Shown here: positions 63,107 to 64,000 of the stretch, piece by piece | Layout: each line of letters begins with the position of its first letter | How positions within the stretch are numbered: the first letter of the stretch is position 1 | Assembly (NCBI RefSeq): GCF_023507705.1 | Contig: NZ_JALBGD010000005.1 | Coordinates: 117,324 to 181,323, forward strand | Source of the DNA: Stappia sp. WLB 29 | GTDB taxonomy: Bacteria > Pseudomonadota > Alphaproteobacteria > Rhizobiales > Stappiaceae | Direction: 5' to 3' | Length of the DNA: 64,000 nt | Notes under the pieces: generated by a model | Told to the model about the DNA's origin: nothing | Database searches by the model: none | The model's input: only the letters and a program-made list of their open reading frames with translations | Translations under genes and position numbers: made by a program

Positions 63107-63350
63107 CGTGTTCTCCGTGGAGCCGCCCGTTTGGCTCGGAGCAGGATCGAACAAAACCCGGGCTCCGGCGTCAAGTGGCGGTCAGCAGAAGCGCGGATGG
63201 AAGTTGCTGGTTCATCGGGGGTTTGGGCGCCGAGGCACGGTCTGCCATGGGGCCGACGGCTGCGCCCGGACCTGGATGCGACCGGCGAACGGAGCGGGTG
63301 GTAAGGGTCAAGCGTGGCCTTTCGATGGCGGCATGTGGTTCCTTGCCTGA

Positions 63351-63381
63351 AAAGGGTCAGGGCCGCCAACCGGCGGCCCTG
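63351..63381 (-). terminator. Terminator of the alpha/beta hydrolase gene
   Basis: A 10-bp stem, CAGGGCCGCC (63358-63367) with GGCGGCCCTG (63372-63381) and loop AACC. On the minus strand it is followed by ACCCTTTTC. It lies 24 nt past the hydrolase stop. The rest of 63107-63404 shows no gene. Confidence 0.75.
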
Positions 63382-63404
63382 TGCCTGATCGCTGGGCGAG
63401 GGGG

Positions 63405-64000
63405 TCAGGCCCCGCGGATGAAGTCCAGAACGTCCGCGTTGAACTGTTCCGCCTGAAGCTGAGCAAGGCCGTGGCCTCCGCCCGGATAGACCTTCAGCGT
63501 CGAGTCACGCACGATCTTCGCCGCGCGGTAGGCCGTTGCCTTGATCGGGACGAGCTGATCGTCGTCGCCGTGGATGATCAGGGTCGGCCTGTCGATTGCC
63601 CTCAGGTCGTCCGTGTAGTCGATTTCCGAGAACTCGCGGATGCAGTCGTACTGCCCCTTGATGCCGCCGGCCATGCCCTGCAGCCAGAAGCTGTCGCGCA
63701 GGCCCTGGTTGTTCGCGACGCCCTCGCGGTTGAAGCCGTAGAAGGGCGTAGTGATGTCCTTGTAGAACTGCGAGCGGTCAAGCGAAGTCCCGCGGCGGAT
63801 ATCGTCGAACACCTGCATCGGGACGCCGTCGGGATTGTCTGCGGTCTGCAGCATCAGCGGCGGAATGGCGCCGACCAGGACCAGCCTGGCGACCCTGTCG
63901 TTGCCGTGGCGACCGACATAGTGGGCGACCTCGCCGCCGCCGGTGGAATGGCCGATCAGGATCGCGTCCTTGAGGTCGAGATGCTCGATCAACTCGGCCA
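63405..64000 (-). CDS. Alpha/beta hydrolase (non-haem chloroperoxidase-like), 5' partial
   Basis: The C-terminal ~198 residues; the frame runs off the window end. The nucleophile elbow is LIGHSTGGGEVAHYVGRHG, the acid is in IIHGDDDQLVPI, and the catalytic His in YPGGGHGLAQ. GHSTGGGE and the overall pattern are typical of cofactor-free haloperoxidase/esterase enzymes. The natural substrate is unknown. Confidence 0.88.
   Translation of the reverse strand, partial: AELIEHLDLKDAILIGHSTGGGEVAHYVGRHGNDRVARLVLVGAIPPLMLQTADNPDGVPMQVFDDIRRGTSLDRSQFYKDITTPFYGFNREGVANNQGLRDSFWLQGMAGGIKGQYDCIREFSEIDYTDDLRAIDRPTLIIHGDDDQLVPIKATAYRAAKIVRDSTLKVYPGGGHGLAQLQAEQFNADVLDFIRGA

Overview
The window is a gene-dense stretch of a high-GC alphaproteobacterial chromosome, most probably order Hyphomicrobiales (Rhizobiales) and perhaps the Stappiaceae (Stappia/Labrenzia/Pannonibacter type). 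Evidence for this is a CcrM-type GANTC methyltransferase, a split F0 stator with both b' and b subunits, an adjacent dciA-dsbA-smc block, TIGR02301- and DUF1344-type proteins, and a NUDIX/winged-helix NAD regulator of the NadQ type. Nearly all genes are core or housekeeping genes. I see no tRNA, rRNA, CRISPR array, prophage, transposase or defence island.

Layout. 1-8.2 kb: the end of gcvPB, a hemerythrin-like gene, ccrM divergent from an AMP nucleosidase gene, a 2OG-Fe(II) oxygenase gene, mutY and dciA. 8.3-15.5 kb: a DsbA-family oxidoreductase, smc, then the F0 operon atpI-atpB-atpE-atpF'-atpF with a clear promoter, an internal hairpin and a terminator. 15.5-26 kb: REP-like repeats, rnhB, a PA0069-type radical SAM gene, an EF-hand gene, a metallo-hydrolase gene, moaB, a ceramidase-like membrane protein gene, NADP-malic enzyme, a flavodoxin gene and ETF-QO. 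26-36 kb: a family-4-like uracil-DNA glycosylase gene, a short SppA-type protease gene, glyQ - lemA - DUF2207 - glyS, and an MFS transporter gene. 36-43 kb: a translationally coupled ECF sigma/RskA pair, a DUF4394 gene and the nadA-nadB-nadC operon. 43-53 kb: an EAL-CBS-GGDEF protein, a SleB hydrolase, an RluA-type synthase, a divergent thioesterase/marR pair, and a minus-strand cluster ygfZ - HD hydrolase - phosphatase - nadQ. 53-64 kb: an unrecognised 252-residue protein divergent from an L,D-transpeptidase gene, LysE, small conserved genes, NUDIX, SRAP, an FAD-linked oxidase, fabI, a histidine phosphatase, DUF1344 and a partial alpha/beta hydrolase.

Functional links. De novo NAD synthesis (nadABC) and its probable repressor (nadQ, about 6 kb downstream of nadC) are both here. 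Two matching 19-bp operators lie in front of nadA. CcrM is encoded here, and GANTC sites cluster in several intergenic regions: upstream of ccrM itself and, most densely, between the 252-residue orphan and the transpeptidase. DNA maintenance genes are frequent (mutY, UDG, rnhB, smc, dciA, SRAP).

I find no convincing new multi-gene system. The most unusual signals are non-coding: two adjacent 77-78 nt foldback elements, both with CTAG ends, between marR and nadQ, and the GANTC cluster upstream of the orphan gene. Two proteins (SRAP and the radical SAM protein) end in a QLxLF sliding-clamp-like motif, and the uracil-DNA glycosylase lacks two of the usual Fe-S cysteines.
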